From positions 1 to 64,000 of the forward strand of contig NZ_JAAVUQ010000006.1 of the NCBI RefSeq assembly GCF_018449515.1: a stretch of 64,000 bases of DNA, read 5' to 3'. This DNA comes from Caballeronia sp. dw_19. Its GTDB lineage: Bacteria > Pseudomonadota > Gammaproteobacteria > Burkholderiales > Burkholderiaceae. Made by a program: the position numbers and the translations under genes. This document shows positions 45,324 to 54,106 of the stretch, piece after piece. The notes beneath the pieces are model-generated. The model worked only from the letters and a program-made list of their open reading frames with translations, made no database searches and was not told where the DNA came from. The first letter of the stretch is position 1; the number at the start of each line of letters is the position of its first letter.

Positions 45324-46241
45324 ATGAAAATTGCAGTGTTAGGCGCTGGCGGCGTCGGCGGTTATTTTGGCGCGCGCCTTGCCGCTTCCGGCAGTGACAT
45401 CACGTTTATCGCGCGCGGCAAGCATCTCGAAGCGATGCGCAAGGACGGCCTGCGTGTCATCAGCCCTCTGGGCGACGTCACAATACGGGATCCGAAGGTT
45501 GTCGACAGCGTGGACCAGGTCGAAGAAGCCGACCTCGTCGTGGTTGCCGTGAAACTCTGGGATACCGAGGCAGCCGCGAAATCGCTGAAGACCCTGACGG
45601 ACCGCGGTGCAGCGGTCGTTTCATTTCAGAACGGCGTGCACAAGGACGAGGCTCTTGCAGCGCATCTGCCGGCGGATGCACTGCTGGGTGGCGTCAGCTA
45701 CATCGCGTCTGTCATTTCGGAGCCAGGAGTCGTTACTCATAGTGGCACGCTACAGAAGCTTGTATTTGGTGAATACGACGGACGCCGTTTGCAACGCGTT
45801 GAAGAGTTTCTTGCAGCGTGCGTGAAGGCGGGAATCACGGCAGAGATCAGCGACAACATCCGTCAGCTAATCTGGGAAAAATACGTTTTCCTCGTTGGAC
45901 TATCAGGCACGACATCTTCAGTCCGAAAGCCCATCGGTCCCATCCGCGACAACCCCCGAACGCGGGCATTCCTGCTGGAAGTCATGCGGGAAGCCGTCGC
46001 CGTCGCGCACGCCCGAAACATCGATCTTCCACCCGACTTCGCTGAAGACCGCCTGGCGTTTTGTGACACCTTACCGCCTACCATGACTTCATCGATGCAC
46101 GGGGATCTTGAGCGCGGCAATCGCATGGAACTGCCATGGCTCAGCGGTGGCGTATCCGAACTGGGCGCGCAACTCAACATTCCGACGCCCAAGAACGATG
46201 CGATCACCGATATCCTGACACTCCACGCAGCCGGAAAGTAG
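45324..46241 (+). CDS. Ketopantoate reductase-like (PanE/ApbA) protein
   Basis: A 305-residue NADPH-dependent 2-oxo acid reductase of the PanE/ApbA family. It begins with the Rossmann motif VLGAGGVGGYFG, followed by the NADPH-specific FIARGKH. The catalytic lysine is expected in DNIRQLIWEKYVFL, and the C-terminal domain has MHGDLERGNRMELPWLSG. GGAGGTA precedes the start. In this catabolic cluster it more likely reduces another 2-oxo acid than serves pantothenate synthesis. Confidence 0.82.
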   Translation: MKIAVLGAGGVGGYFGARLAASGSDITFIARGKHLEAMRKDGLRVISPLGDVTIRDPKVVDSVDQVEEADLVVVAVKLWDTEAAAKSLKTLTDRGAAVVSFQNGVHKDEALAAHLPADALLGGVSYIASVISEPGVVTHSGTLQKLVFGEYDGRRLQRVEEFLAACVKAGITAEISDNIRQLIWEKYVFLVGLSGTTSSVRKPIGPIRDNPRTRAFLLEVMREAVAVAHARNIDLPPDFAEDRLAFCDTLPPTMTSSMHGDLERGNRMELPWLSGGVSELGAQLNIPTPKNDAITDILTLHAAGK

Positions 46242-46381
46242 ACACCCACTCGAGGCGAGTTGCTTGCCTTCGCGTTGGCGGCCTGCCTTGCACACGGCGA
46301 CGAGATACAAGAACCTTGGCGAAAGGCATCGAGCCAGCGATGGGCAGTTCGATGCGGTGACGACCTTCAGGAGACGAAAAG

Positions 46382-47476
46382 ATGAATGTTGAACAGTTGA
46401 CGCTACGTGCGATTACGTCGACGGCGGTTTCCGTGCCGATGGCAAGACCTCTTGGTACGAGCGCGCAAACTATCCGGAATGCGCCCCTGCTTCTGGTATC
46501 GCTGGAAACTGAGCAAGGCATTACCGGACACGCTTATGCGTTCTGCTATCTCGAGTCGGTAGCGCAGTCGTTGCCGGTGATTGTCAAATCGCTCAGCGAT
46601 TCTCTCGCGGGCCAAAAGGTGGTGCCGCTCGAACTGGCGCGCCTGATGTCGAAATATTTCAAGCTGACGGGTCTGTACGGACCCCTGTGCATGATCGCGT
46701 CCGCCGTTGATGTCGCCGCGTGGGACGCGCTTTCAATTTCGGCGGGAATGCCACTCGGAGCACTGCTTGGCGGGAAATGCGACCCGGTCCCTGCATACAA
46801 CAGCAACGGACTCGGATTGATGGCGCCAGGTGAAGTTGCCGACGAGGCCGAGGCACTTTTGTCTGGCGGCTTCCGCGCAATCAAGATGCGCCTCGGTCGT
46901 GCCAGTTTCTCGGACGACCTGGCGGCCATCCGTGAGGTACGAAAACGCATCCCTGATGAAATCAGCCTGATGACCGACTTCAATCAGGCACTCACGCCCG
47001 CGCGGGCTATGCAGTACTGCCCTGCGCTCGATGGTGAAGGGGTGTACTGGATCGAGGAGCCCATCCGGCACGATGATTTCTCTCACGCCGCGATGATCGC
47101 CGACGCTACGAAGACACCGATTCAGCTGGGTGAAAACCTTGTCGGACTGCCCCCACTTTTCGATGCGCTGAAATCGGAGGCGACTGATTTCCTGATGTTC
47201 GACCTCGATCGCATTGGCGGAGTCAGCGGATGGCAACTGGCCAGTGGTCTGGCATCTGCCAGCGGCAAGGAAGTTTCCTCGCACCTGTTCCCTGAGGTTA
47301 GCGCCCATCTTCTATCTGCGACCCCCACGCGACACTGGCTGGAATACGTTGATTGGGCAAATCCCATCCTCCAGGAACCTTTACAGCTCGTTGACGGAAG
47401 CGCCGTCATTCCCGACCGCCCCGGCAACGGACTGAGTTGGAACGACGATGCTGTTGCGCGATACCGCCTTGACTAG
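46382..47476 (+). CDS. Enolase-superfamily enzyme, mandelate racemase subgroup
   Basis: A 364-residue protein that aligns to mandelate racemase with a constant offset of four residues. The metal ligands Asp199 (MTDFNQ), Glu225 (YWIEEP) and Glu251 (QLGEN), the Asp274-His301 dyad (MFDLDR, SSHLF) and Glu321 are present. The first base position is Lys168 in IKMRLG, but the second lysine of the K-x-K motif is Arg170. It could be a racemase or acid-sugar dehydratase that uses mainly the His base. It lies between the PanE-like and dehalogenase genes. Confidence 0.8.
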   Translation: MNVEQLTLRAITSTAVSVPMARPLGTSAQTIRNAPLLLVSLETEQGITGHAYAFCYLESVAQSLPVIVKSLSDSLAGQKVVPLELARLMSKYFKLTGLYGPLCMIASAVDVAAWDALSISAGMPLGALLGGKCDPVPAYNSNGLGLMAPGEVADEAEALLSGGFRAIKMRLGRASFSDDLAAIREVRKRIPDEISLMTDFNQALTPARAMQYCPALDGEGVYWIEEPIRHDDFSHAAMIADATKTPIQLGENLVGLPPLFDALKSEATDFLMFDLDRIGGVSGWQLASGLASASGKEVSSHLFPEVSAHLLSATPTRHWLEYVDWANPILQEPLQLVDGSAVIPDRPGNGLSWNDDAVARYRLD

Positions 47477-47622
47477 GCATTGCGACACGAACCTCTCAGG
47501 TTATGACCGTGCTTCACGCCCTCACGCCTGGGGCATCCCGCGATGAATGTTTCGCGCCGGCACTGCCGGCAAAAAGTCGCATCTTCCTGAACGTACTTCT
47601 CTCGACGATGACAGGTGCATCC

Positions 47623-48312
47623 ATGAAACAGATTAGAGGTGTAGTTTTCGACCTATATGGGACGTTGTACGATGTTCACTCGGTCGCCGGGCTTTGTGAC
47701 CAGTACTTTCCCGGACGTGGACGGGAGATCAGCGTGCTCTGGCGTCAAAAGCAGTTGGAGTACACATGGTTGCGCAGCTTGATGGGGCAGTACATTCCAT
47801 TCGAACAGGCCACCTCCGACGCGCTGCTTTTTGTAGGCGAGAACATGAAGCTGGGCTTGCCGGCGGATCAGCACGAAGCCCTGTGCGATGAGTACCTGAG
47901 AATCAAACCCTATCCCGAGGTACGGTCAACGTTGCAAACTCTACGAGCGCAGGGGTTGCAACTTGCCATTCTCTCCAACGGATCGGTGAACTCGATTCAA
48001 AGTGTCGTTGATAATTCCGGCTTGATGCCTCTATTCGATCATCTGATCAGTGTTGAGGAAGTCAAGGTTTTCAAGCCGCATGCGCACGCTTATGAGCTAG
48101 GTGAAAAGAAGCTGAAACTACATCGCTCCGAACTCCTGTTCGTGTCGTCGAATGCATGGGATGCATCCGGAGCTCGTCACTTTGGCTATTCCGTTTGCTG
48201 GGTAAATCGCGCCGGCAACACGTTTGACCGCCTTGGCCAGGTCCCACAATACATCGTACAGAGCCTCGATGCGCTGCCTGATCTTGCGGCATTGACGCCC
48301 GCAGCCACATAG
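47623..48312 (+). CDS. L-2-haloacid dehalogenase (HAD type II)
   Basis: A 229-residue HAD-superfamily protein very similar in motif layout to the Pseudomonas L-DEX enzymes (about 230 residues), which hydrolyse L-2-haloacids to D-2-hydroxyacids. The nucleophile Asp is in VFDLYGTLYDVHSV, the halide-binding Arg in LWRQKQLEYTWLRSLMGQY, the Ser/Asn in ILSNGS, the Lys in VKVFKPH and the terminal acid group in VSSNAWDASGARHFG. ATG 47623 matches the family N-terminus (MKQIRG); upstream in-frame codons from 47503 look like leader. Confidence 0.88.
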   Translation: MKQIRGVVFDLYGTLYDVHSVAGLCDQYFPGRGREISVLWRQKQLEYTWLRSLMGQYIPFEQATSDALLFVGENMKLGLPADQHEALCDEYLRIKPYPEVRSTLQTLRAQGLQLAILSNGSVNSIQSVVDNSGLMPLFDHLISVEEVKVFKPHAHAYELGEKKLKLHRSELLFVSSNAWDASGARHFGYSVCWVNRAGNTFDRLGQVPQYIVQSLDALPDLAALTPAAT

Positions 48313-48524
48313 TGGTGCCTGACGCCCGAAGCCAGTTCAGACAACATCCATGGCTCGGATCGAAAGGTGCGACGCGTAGTCGATTCCCAATTCCTCCTGG
48401 GCAGTCAAACCTTGACGGAGTTGGGCGTCACCGAGTATTTCGACTTCTGGACCAGCGGGTTACAGCAGCGAACACATATCTCTAACCAGAGCTATTCGAA
48501 GCAATTTTTGCATTTTTGCGGAGG

Positions 48525-50603
48525 CTAACGGCCGATACGCTCATCCATGATCAGGCGCGTGCTACGTCGATAGGTTAGATAAGCCCAGATCCAGTTAAGC
48601 AGCACGGTAGAGCGATTGCGGCCGCCGGCCAGAAACGAAATATGTGCCACGCCCCAGAACCACCAGGCGGGTGCACCCCATAGACGTAAGCGGCCGAATT
48701 CGGCGACCGCTTCCTGGCGCCCTATGGTCGCGAGACTGCCCACGTGTCGATATTGGAACGGGGCCGGCGTAGGCGCGCTGCACAATCGCGCGCTGATCAC
48801 TTGCGCCACATAGCGGCCCTGCTGCCTGGCCGCGGGCGCCAGTCCAGGCACGGCCGCCCCGTTCCATCCCATCGACAACGCGGTATCTCCAAGCGCGAAT
48901 ATTCCGTCCAGACCTGGTACCGACAGATCCGCCGATACAGCCAGCCGCCCCGATGAGTCGGTATCCTGCCCAAGCCATTGAGCCGCCGCCGACGCCGCCA
49001 CACCGGCCGCCCAGAGCACAGTGCGCGCGGGGATGCGCTGTCCGTGTATGTCCACACCGGCACGGTCGACCGACAGCACTCTGGAGCGCAGCCTGACGTC
49101 GACGCCGAGCGATTTCATCGAGCGTTCTGCCGCAGCCGACGAGGCGGCAGAGAACGTGGGCAATACGCGGTCCGCCGACTGCAACAGGATGACGTGGGCG
49201 TTGGCCGGATCGATGACACGATATTCATCGCTCATGCCATGACGCGCCAACTCGCAGATCGCACCGGCGAGTTCGATGCCGGTTGGCCCTCCGCCAACAA
49301 TGACGAACGTCATCCAGGCGTTACGCTGGTCTTCATCGGCGGCGTTTTCTGCCTCTTCAAAAGCCCGTAACAGGCGGCTGCGAATCGACGTTGCGTCTTC
49401 GATGTTCTTGAGACCCGGCGCGAACTGCGCCCACGCATCCTTGCCGAAATAACCGTGCCGCGCACCGGTGGCCAACACGAGATAGTCGAACGGCACTCGT
49501 GCGCTTCCGGTCGACACCTCCCGCGCGGCGGTATCGACACCAATTACTTCGGCGAGTTGGACGCGCACGTTGCGCTGGTTCCGGAAGAGTTCCCGGATCG
49601 GTGTCGCAATGTCGGCGGGCGACAATGCAGCGGTGGCCACCTGATAGAGCAAGGGCTGGAAAAGATGATGGTTGCGCTGATCGATCAGTGTGACGCGGCA
49701 TGGCAGACGACTGAGGCCCCGCACCGTCTCGACCCCGCCAAAGCCACCGCCCACGACGACGACATGCGGCAATGCGCCGGCGAGCTTCCGTGCTGGCCTG
49801 GTGAGGGCCCGTAACCAACGACTCAGCAAACGGTCGAGTGAGAGAAGACCCCCTCCGGCTATCGCGACCACGAGCACCAGCAAGAGGATCGCGAGCCTGT
49901 CGTCCGTCGACATCCCGATTGCCGCAACGGAAATCGTCAGCGCGAAGATCAGCGCGGCGAAGCGTGTACCCACTCCCAGCGCGAGCGCAGCTGCTATCGT
50001 GATCGCTAACCAAGCTGGCCGAATCAACACTAAAGCAGGTACACCGAACATCAAGAGACCGGCGTGTGAAAAGACCGGCGAAACATAGTCGGCAATCGAC
50101 ACCGCGAGAGCGATGCGAACGGCGAGCAAGGCAACCGGCGTTCCGCTTCGTTCGATCGCGTCGTAAAGCCGGTCGCCAAGCTGCAATAGCCGGGAGGGGA
50201 AGGATGCCATGCCACGCTTTAAAAGATGGTCGACCGAAAGCACGCCCGGCCCGCTGACGACCAACCACCCTAGCAAGGCGACCTTGACACCGATCGCACC
50301 CGAACTCATGGCGGAGCCGCCCAACACTGTCTGAGCGAAAAACACCAGTGCTATTGGTCGCGTCAGGAAGCCCACGCTGAGCAATAAGGGCGCAATAACG
50401 TGCAGCAAGGCCGCGATACCAGATGGCGCATGGAGAACACTCGAAACGCCGCCTGAGTGAGCCCCTTCTGCCATCGTCATGATCCGATGGACGAACACGA
50501 CCTGTCCGAACCAGACCCTCGCAATCAAAAGCAACCATGGCATGCAGATCGCGCGTGTCGACGCGGTAAGTCCCGACACGCGATTGAAAGTCTCTCGGAT
50601 CAT
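48525..50603 (-). CDS. DoxX-NDH2 fusion: membrane domain plus NADH dehydrogenase
   Basis: A 692-residue two-part protein. Residues about 1-260 contain eight or so hydrophobic helices in two DoxX-like units (LLLIARVWFGQVVF, PLLLSVGFLTRPIA). Residues 280-690 are a type II NADH:quinone oxidoreductase with VVVVGGGFGGVET (FAD), FVIVGGGPTGIELAG (NADH) and FALGDTALS. The fused protein should hand electrons from NADH to the quinone pool or to a DoxX-linked redox partner. It lies 99 bp downstream of ccdA in the same direction and may belong to the same SigF-type regulon. Confidence 0.85.
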   Translation of the reverse strand: MIRETFNRVSGLTASTRAICMPWLLLIARVWFGQVVFVHRIMTMAEGAHSGGVSSVLHAPSGIAALLHVIAPLLLSVGFLTRPIALVFFAQTVLGGSAMSSGAIGVKVALLGWLVVSGPGVLSVDHLLKRGMASFPSRLLQLGDRLYDAIERSGTPVALLAVRIALAVSIADYVSPVFSHAGLLMFGVPALVLIRPAWLAITIAAALALGVGTRFAALIFALTISVAAIGMSTDDRLAILLLVLVVAIAGGGLLSLDRLLSRWLRALTRPARKLAGALPHVVVVGGGFGGVETVRGLSRLPCRVTLIDQRNHHLFQPLLYQVATAALSPADIATPIRELFRNQRNVRVQLAEVIGVDTAAREVSTGSARVPFDYLVLATGARHGYFGKDAWAQFAPGLKNIEDATSIRSRLLRAFEEAENAADEDQRNAWMTFVIVGGGPTGIELAGAICELARHGMSDEYRVIDPANAHVILLQSADRVLPTFSAASSAAAERSMKSLGVDVRLRSRVLSVDRAGVDIHGQRIPARTVLWAAGVAASAAAQWLGQDTDSSGRLAVSADLSVPGLDGIFALGDTALSMGWNGAAVPGLAPAARQQGRYVAQVISARLCSAPTPAPFQYRHVGSLATIGRQEAVAEFGRLRLWGAPAWWFWGVAHISFLAGGRNRSTVLLNWIWAYLTYRRSTRLIMDERIGR

Positions 50604-50702
50604 GATGATATGACTCCGGGTAGTAATTTAATGATAAGGATATCGAATTATTATGAATAAATCGGACGCACTCGCTTAAACCGAATACATCTCGCAGCGG
50701 GG

Positions 50703-51434
50703 TTATATCGATGTAGTCATCCGGGTCAGCCACATCGGCGAAACGGACAGCAGCGCGGACTCTACATGGCGGTCATACCCCAGAAGAACAAAGACTCCCA
50801 GCACGACAAAGACCAAACCGAGCGCGGTCTTCGATACACTACCCAGTGATGCGAGCGGCCTGCGGGACCGAAGCAGCGACACGCGAGAGGCACCACCGAG
50901 CAGCACCAGTGGCGCACCCGCGCCCAAGCCGAACACCATCATCAGCAACGCTATTTGTCCCAGGTGGCGGCCTTGCGCGGCGAGCGTCGTGGCGGCACCT
51001 AGCGTCGGTTCGACGCACGGGCTCCAGACCAAACCGAGCACAAGCCCGATGCCAAACTGCGATGCAAGACTGTCCCCGCTCAAGGAACTCAGCGCGCCCT
51101 GCCCGATGTTGCCCACCCGTGACCCCAGCACCGCAAACCCGGCGGAAAGACGCGTGGACGACATGACAATCCCGAACACGGTCATCACCGCGGCCGCGAC
51201 ACGGCGAAGGAACTCCGGGTCGAGTCCCACATTCACGCCAAGGTTGGCGAACACCGTGCCGACGGCTGCGAACGACAAGCCAAGGCCGCCTGCTAACGCA
51301 AGCGTGCCGAAGCGATGTTTCGACAACGCGGACGCGATGAGAATCGGGACGAGCGGTAGCACGCACGGTGACAGCACCGATACGACCCCAGCTACGAAAC
51401 CCAACGCGTAGGTGCCTGGCCCGAAGTCCATCAC
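50703..51434 (-). CDS. CcdA-type transmembrane thiol-disulfide carrier
   Basis: A 243-residue, six-helix membrane protein of the CcdA/DsbD core family, which carries reducing equivalents from cytoplasmic thioredoxin to the periplasm. The two reactive cysteines are in SVLSPCVLPLVP and WSPCVEPTLG. Its start overlaps the stop of the thioredoxin-like gene by 4 bp (ATGA), so the two are translated together. Facing the bufferin operon across a twin promoter, it could reduce the cysteines of the exported peptide or supply thiols to the envelope under metal stress. Confidence 0.87.
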   Translation of the reverse strand: MMDFGPGTYALGFVAGVVSVLSPCVLPLVPILIASALSKHRFGTLALAGGLGLSFAAVGTVFANLGVNVGLDPEFLRRVAAAVMTVFGIVMSSTRLSAGFAVLGSRVGNIGQGALSSLSGDSLASQFGIGLVLGLVWSPCVEPTLGAATTLAAQGRHLGQIALLMMVFGLGAGAPLVLLGGASRVSLLRSRRPLASLGSVSKTALGLVFVVLGVFVLLGYDRHVESALLSVSPMWLTRMTTSI

Positions 51435-51817
51435 AGGGCCGCTTCGAACGTCTTGCGGATAGCTCGTTCAGTGGTCTCGCCGGTAGACCGCGCGACCTCG
51501 TGCCCCCCCTTGAAGACGACGAAGGTCGACTGCTGGGTGATCCGCAGGCTCTTCTTCAATGCGGTTTCCGTGTCGTAATCCGCCTCGTAGACAGTCAGCG
51601 ATTTAAATTCAGCATCGGATGACAACCGGTCGACTATCGGCTGCTGGATCTTGCAGGTCGGGCACCACGCCGCATGCAGATATACGACTGTCGGCTTGCC
51701 GGCTGCAATCTGCTCGTCGAATTGGGTCTTGTTGTAGGGCACCTCGCCGGCGTACGCGATGTTCGCGAGCGCCAAGAACAGGTATGCCAGCGCTGCTCGT
51801 CCAATGATCGGTTTCAT
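51431..51817 (-). CDS. Periplasmic thioredoxin-like protein
   Basis: A 128-residue protein with a signal peptide (MKPIIGRAALAYLFLALAN, cleavage near AYA-GE) and one thioredoxin fold with the active site HAAWCPTCKIQ. It is exported, and the cognate electron donor is probably the CcdA protein encoded immediately downstream with overlapping codons. An exact GTAACC-N16-CGAA promoter lies 50-75 bp upstream. Co-control with bufABC suggests a role in keeping precursor or other envelope cysteines reduced during copper or other metal stress. Confidence 0.85.
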   Translation of the reverse strand: MKPIIGRAALAYLFLALANIAYAGEVPYNKTQFDEQIAAGKPTVVYLHAAWCPTCKIQQPIVDRLSSDAEFKSLTVYEADYDTETALKKSLRITQQSTFVVFKGGHEVARSTGETTERAIRKTFEAAL

Positions 51818-51866
51818 TATGTCGTCCGTCTGTGTTCAGTCCGTAAGTAAAGCCTCCAAACGGAAA

Positions 51867-51892
51867 TTCGTCGATGAGACGAGGCGGGTTAC
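51867..51892 (-). promoter_or_regulatory. ECF SigF-type promoter for the thioredoxin/ccdA operon
   Basis: On the minus strand GTAACC (51892-51887), a spacer of exactly 16 bases and CGAA (51870-51867). It matches the reported Caulobacter SigF consensus GTAACC-N16-CGAA without mismatch and lies 50 bp upstream of the start codon. A second copy in the opposite direction lies 94 bp away. Confidence 0.8.
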
Positions 51893-51985
51893 AGCGCATC
51901 GAAAAAATAAACTGTGCGCAATTTGAAGGCGAGCGCAATCCGGCCTCGGCTCGATCGGTCGAAAGCAAAAAAAAACGATTCCCCT

Positions 51986-52011
51986 GTAACCAAACATTTG
52001 TGGCCCGCGAA
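51986..52011 (+). promoter_or_regulatory. ECF SigF-type promoter for the bufferin operon
   Basis: GTAACC (51986-51991), 16 bases, CGAA (52008-52011): a perfect match to the SigF-type consensus, 55 bp upstream of the DUF2282 precursor start. With the minus-strand copy it forms a back-to-back pair controlling both operons. Confidence 0.82.
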
Positions 52012-52065
52012 ATAGATGATGTACCCAGCACGGGTACCTTCCATCCCAACTATCGGAGAGATTCA

Positions 52066-52377
52066 ATGTCTGCAAAAACCACTGTTAGTGCCACCCTGCT
52101 CGCCGGCGTTGTCGCGAGCTTGCTTGCATCAGTTGCCCACGCAGCACCGCTCACACAAGCCGAAGCAAGCGCTGCCGTTGCCGCTCACAAGGAGAAGTGC
52201 TATGGAGTCGCGCTGAAGGGGCAAAACGACTGCGCCGCCGGTCCCGGCACGACGTGTCAGGGTACGTCCGCGATGGATTTCCAGGGTAACTCGTGGAAGT
52301 TCGTTCAGGGCGGCACGTGCGCGAGTATCGAAGTGCCGGGTGGCGGCCACGGCTCGCTCACCCCGATGAAGTCCTGA
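52066..52377 (+). CDS. bufA: Bufferin-type RiPP precursor (DUF2282)
   Basis: A 103-residue precursor with an N-terminal signal peptide ([16 protein letters not shown], cleavage after AHA at 26). The core contains four cysteines: Cys45 ([10 protein letters not shown]), Cys56 (NDCAAG), Cys64 (TTCQGTS) and Cys85 (GGTCASIE). This is the DUF2282 pattern of bufferins, exported peptides whose cysteines are converted to thiooxazole rings that bind copper. CGGAGAGA precedes ATG 52066. It is the first gene of bufABC-doxX and is driven by the SigF-type promoter at 51986. Confidence 0.88.
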   Translation: MSAKTTVSATLLAGVVASLLASVAHAAPLTQAEASAAVAAHKEKCYGVALKGQNDCAAGPGTTCQGTSAMDFQGNSWKFVQGGTCASIEVPGGGHGSLTPMKS

Positions 52378-52408
52378 TCCGGCGAACGACAAGAGAGATG
52401 GGGCGGCC

Positions 52409-53332
52409 ATGGACAATTCCACGATGACAACGGCAGTTGGCGAACCAGACCGCCCCCTTCACGCGCCGCCTGGCGCCCACGGGCTCGCCGGTACCAGTCT
52501 CAAGCATGAGCACCTGTCTGCGATTCTTGCGGACGGACTGAACGACGGATTCTTCGAGGTTCATGCGGAAAATTATATGGGCGCCGGCGGCCCACCACAT
52601 CGGGCGCTTGCAACCATCCGCGAGGACTATCCGCTCTCCATTCACGGCGTGTGCATGTCGATTGGCGGGCCGGAAGCACTGGATGTGGCTCATCTCGCGC
52701 GCTTTCGCGATCTGGTGGCGCGATACGAGCCGACGCTGGTATCCGAGCACCTCGCGTGGTCCTCACACGGCGGGAAATTCTTCAACGACCTGCTGCCTTT
52801 GCCGTACACGAAAAACACATTCGATAAGGTATGCGAACATATCAACCAGGTCCAGGAGGCGATCAAACGCCCCATCCTCCTGGAGAATCCGTCGACGTAT
52901 GTCGCTTTCGCTTCCTCGACAATGAGCGAAACCGACTTCATCCGGGCGGTCTCGCAACGTACCGGCTGCAGTCTGTTGCTGGACGTCAATAACGTTTTCG
53001 TTTCGGCAAACAATCACGGCTTTTCGGCCTCAGCGTACCTTGCCGAATTCCCACTTGAACAGGTGGGGGAGATCCATCTGGCCGGACATAGCGAGCAACA
53101 CGACGACGAGAACGAGCTGCTGCTCATAGACAGCCACGATCGTGCCATCTCCGATTCCGTCTGGGAGCTTTACAGGGATGTCGTATCGCGTATCGGACCG
53201 AGGCCAACGCTGATCGAATGGGATAGCAACCTTCCGGACTGGCCCGTGTTGCGGGCTCAGGCGCTGACGGCCCGGCGGATCATGGCAGAACACGGATTGT
53301 CACTCGTCGAGGAGGTCAGCCATGACGTCTGA
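52409..53332 (+). CDS. bufB: BufB/MbnB-like DUF692 iron oxygenase
   Basis: A 307-residue TIM-barrel protein of the DUF692 (MbnB/BufB) family, multinuclear iron enzymes that oxidise peptide cysteines. Metal-binding residues are visible along the barrel: EVHAENYMG, LSIHGVCMS, VSEHLAWSS, LLENPSTY, LLDVNNVFV, EIHLAGHSE, LLIDSHDRA and LIEWDSNLP. Together with BufC it should install thiooxazole groups on the precursor before export. The gene starts 31 bp after bufA and overlaps bufC by 11 bp. Confidence 0.92.
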   Translation: MDNSTMTTAVGEPDRPLHAPPGAHGLAGTSLKHEHLSAILADGLNDGFFEVHAENYMGAGGPPHRALATIREDYPLSIHGVCMSIGGPEALDVAHLARFRDLVARYEPTLVSEHLAWSSHGGKFFNDLLPLPYTKNTFDKVCEHINQVQEAIKRPILLENPSTYVAFASSTMSETDFIRAVSQRTGCSLLLDVNNVFVSANNHGFSASAYLAEFPLEQVGEIHLAGHSEQHDDENELLLIDSHDRAISDSVWELYRDVVSRIGPRPTLIEWDSNLPDWPVLRAQALTARRIMAEHGLSLVEEVSHDV

Positions 53333-54101
53333 AAGTTGCCCGTGCGAGTACGCCGCAGCGTTTGCACCCGGTTTGACGGACCCAGCAGTCGTGGCATCAG
53401 AAGGTGTGGTCGCCACGTCGGGAAAAGGCGTAATCAATCGCTATAACGTCTACCGCAATAACGTCACGGTCAGCCTGATCGACGCACTCGCGGCTATCTA
53501 TCCTGCTATCCAGCGCATCACCGGCGTCGACTTCTTCAGGGCGATGGCCCGTTTCCACGTTCGCGCGACGCCTCCTGCTTCTCCGTTGCTGTTTGAGTAC
53601 GGGCGGGATTTTCCCGCGTTCATCGAGTCCTACGAATATGCCCGCGACATGCCGTGGTTGGCGGATGCGGCGCGCATCGAGCGGGCGTGGCTGGATGCCT
53701 ATCACGCTGCTGACCTGCCCGTGCTTGATGCCGAGGCGTTGGGAAATATTGAGCCAACGTCGCTGGCGGCGGTGCGTTTCAAGCCGCACCCCGCCGCGCG
53801 GATTGTGAGATCACCCTATCCGGCCGTCGCAATCTTTGCGATGAACCGGACTGATGGCCCTGTTGCTCCACTCCGCTCAAGCGAAGCGGAGGATGCACTC
53901 GTGACGCGACCGGAGCAGGACGTGGTGGTATCGCGCCTGCCGGCCGGTGGCGCGGCATTCCTCATCAGTCTTCTCGAGGGCGCGTCACTGGGTGAAGCGA
54001 TCGCAGCCGCATTTCAGGAAACCCCTTCCTTCGATCTCCAGGCCAACCTGGCAGGGATGATCTCAGCCGGCGTGTTTACCGCCGTTCAACATGGAGATTG
54101 A
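53322..54101 (+). CDS. bufC: BufC/MbnC-like DUF2063 partner protein
   Basis: A 259-residue protein whose N-terminal half is the DUF2063 domain (KGVINRYNVYRNNVTVSLIDAL, YPAIQRITGVDFFRAMARF, YGRDFPAFIESYEYARDMPWLADAARIE), which binds DUF692 enzymes and recognises the precursor leader. The C-terminal half (about 150-255) is probably a winged-helix-like peptide-binding region. It overlaps bufB by 11 bp, which indicates stoichiometric production of the BufBC complex. Confidence 0.9.
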   Translation: MTSESCPCEYAAAFAPGLTDPAVVASEGVVATSGKGVINRYNVYRNNVTVSLIDALAAIYPAIQRITGVDFFRAMARFHVRATPPASPLLFEYGRDFPAFIESYEYARDMPWLADAARIERAWLDAYHAADLPVLDAEALGNIEPTSLAAVRFKPHPAARIVRSPYPAVAIFAMNRTDGPVAPLRSSEAEDALVTRPEQDVVVSRLPAGGAAFLISLLEGASLGEAIAAAFQETPSFDLQANLAGMISAGVFTAVQHGD

Positions 54102-54106
54102 TCAAG

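Noticed and set aside
49357..50733. 458-codon minus-strand frame
   Set aside because: It overlaps the DoxX-NDH2 gene in another frame of the same strand; the NDH2 frame has both nucleotide motifs.
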